A stretch of DNA of 6,966 nucleotides from Chlorobiota bacterium (GTDB taxonomy: Bacteria > Bacteroidota > Ignavibacteria > Ignavibacteriales > Ignavibacteriaceae), in contig RHKR01000116.1 of assembly GCA_008363265.1 (NCBI GenBank), forward strand, positions 1 through 6,966. Direction: 5' to 3'. The position numbers and the translations under genes are program-made. Below the pieces are notes generated by a model. That model was given only the letters and a program-made list of their open reading frames with translations, had not been told where the DNA came from and did not search any database. This document shows, piece after piece, positions 6,367 through 6,966 of this stretch. Every line of letters starts with the position of its first letter. Position 1 is the stretch's first letter.

Positions 6367-6437
6367 TGTGGTTGACAACACCCTCAATTAGCCCCAACTT
6401 ATTACATGAAATTGATTAGTTTTAAAGACAATTTTAT

Positions 6438-6443
6438 TATAAT
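6438..6443 (+). promoter_or_regulatory. Possible -10 box before the last gene
   Basis: A consensus TATAAT lies 11 bases before the ATG at 6455. No good -35 box is present: TTGATT at 6412-6417 would give a 20-bp spacer. If used, the transcript would start within a few bases of the ATG and be nearly leaderless. The strong AT content here makes chance likely. Confidence 0.25.
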
Positions 6444-6454
6444 TTGAGACTGAA

Positions 6455-6966
6455 ATGAAAACGCGAATATTCATTTTTCTTTTAATCGCATTCAGCACGG
6501 TACTCTTGCCACAGAAGAAAGTTTACATCGTGCTCGGCTCCGACACAGCCATCTGGGATGGGATGAGCACCAGCAGATACAACTGCACTTACAATACCAC
6601 GCTATACTCTGACGCGACAAAAACCCCCTATCAGGTGATGCAACCCGGTTTTCGTAACCGGTATGTCGATTCATACGGCACACCGGTTAAGATGACCTGG
6701 TGGATGATGGCGGGTAACATCTTCAGACAGGCGACAAACAACAATGTACCTCTCGCGAACACGATGACGCTCTGGCTCATGAAGAAATATTACAGTCAGC
6801 AGATCGCCAGATGGGGCGATGAACTCACACTCCATTACCACACATTCTGGTGGACAGATTATAATCAGGACGGCATCTGGTACTGGAACCAGGCCCTCAA
6901 TTTCACCGAAACCCGGGAAGATTTCGATGTAACACTGGCGCAGTTCCTCCTGGAAGAGCAGGTGTT
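6455..6966 (+). CDS. Secreted protein of uncertain family, possibly polysaccharide-deacetylase-like; 3' end outside window
   Basis: The frame from the ATG at 6455 stays open to the end of the window (170 codons visible), so the gene is cut on the right. It begins with a signal peptide: MKTR, hydrophobic IFIFLLIAFSTVLL, then PQ. The mature part shows a strand KVYIVLGSDTAIWDG (22-36), a second strand VKMTWWMMAGNIF (78-90), then GDELTLHYHTFWWTDYNQDG (121-140), with an H-x-H pair (His127, His129) and a D-x-N-x-D-G loop (135-140) that resembles calcium-binding loops. The order of strand with Asp, aromatic strand, then GDELxLHxH recalls NodB-type carbohydrate deacetylases (GhEigxHxxxH), but the match is loose. 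An aromatic-rich sequence suggests sugar binding. I cannot name the family with confidence. No Shine-Dalgarno sequence is visible. The preceding terminator separates it from the surface-protein gene, so it likely has its own promoter. Confidence 0.75.
   Translation, partial: MKTRIFIFLLIAFSTVLLPQKKVYIVLGSDTAIWDGMSTSRYNCTYNTTLYSDATKTPYQVMQPGFRNRYVDSYGTPVKMTWWMMAGNIFRQATNNNVPLANTMTLWLMKKYYSQQIARWGDELTLHYHTFWWTDYNQDGIWYWNQALNFTETREDFDVTLAQFLLEEQV

Larger units (their letters stand above)
6160..6382. repeat. Imperfect inverted-repeat element with duplicated GC-rich palindromes (MITE- or REP-like)
   Basis: The outer ends are imperfect inverted repeats. The left arm reads GGTG-N7-CCAC-N-G, TCCGCCGCGGCGGA (6177-6190), one base, CACAGAG, two bases, CAC-N-GAG. 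The right arm, read on the minus strand, gives the same order, with the identical palindrome at 6352-6365. Between the arms lie an intrinsic terminator (6195-6241), a second copy of the CTCTGTG-containing repeat (6267-6284) and a small hairpin GGTGG-N6-CCACC (6290-6305). There is no open reading frame, so any mobility would need help in trans. I do not recognise a named element. It fills most of the gap between the two secreted-protein genes; apart from the features listed here I see nothing else in 6113-6454. Confidence 0.55.

Noticed and set aside
6372..6377. TTGACA as a -35 box for the last gene
   Set aside because: No acceptable -10 box lies 15-19 bp downstream; the nearest TATAAT is 60 bp away.

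Overview
The window looks like chromosomal DNA from a member of the FCB group (Bacteroidota/Ignavibacteriota and relatives), most likely an ignavibacterium-like lineage. The main clue is the C-terminus of the large surface protein. It carries the motif NYPNPFNPATTI and ends in a lysine-bearing type A sorting tail, the signature of cargo for the type IX secretion system (T9SS). DUF4097 and DUF4082 domains, weak or absent Shine-Dalgarno sequences and moderate GC content fit this. The assignment is an inference from protein style, not from a marker gene.

Layout. Positions 1-903 (+) hold the 3' part of a DUF4097 protein made of a regular 18-residue repeat. It converges, with only 3 bases between stop codons, on a minus-strand pair. 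The first gene transcribed in that pair is a membrane-bound NapH/NosR-like 4Fe-4S protein (3260-2130). The second is a PLP-dependent class V aminotransferase-fold protein (2043-907). A divergent control region of about 230 bp (3261-3490) follows. It contains a near-perfect sigma-70-type promoter, several small palindromes and an inverted repeat directly before the iron-sulphur gene. Positions 3491-6112 (+) encode an 873-residue secreted protein: signal peptide, DUF4082 domain, six tandem fibronectin-III-like repeats and a T9SS tail.

The 342-bp gap at 6113-6454 is the most unusual non-coding stretch. It holds two copies of the same GC-rich palindrome, CACAGAG/CTCTGTG repeats, a perfect 18-bp direct repeat and a strong intrinsic terminator. 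Together these form an imperfect inverted-repeat element of about 220 bp. Positions 6455-6966 (+) begin another secreted protein, cut by the window end, of a family I cannot name with certainty; it may have a polysaccharide-deacetylase-like fold.

The genes do not form one obvious pathway. The plus-strand genes mostly encode exported or surface proteins. The minus-strand pair is a membrane electron-transfer protein and a PLP enzyme, possibly co-transcribed. I see no CRISPR array, tRNA, rRNA, transposase or phage gene, and no convincing new defence or metabolic system. The best candidates for novelty are the palindromic repeat element at 6160-6382 and the truncated secreted protein at 6455.
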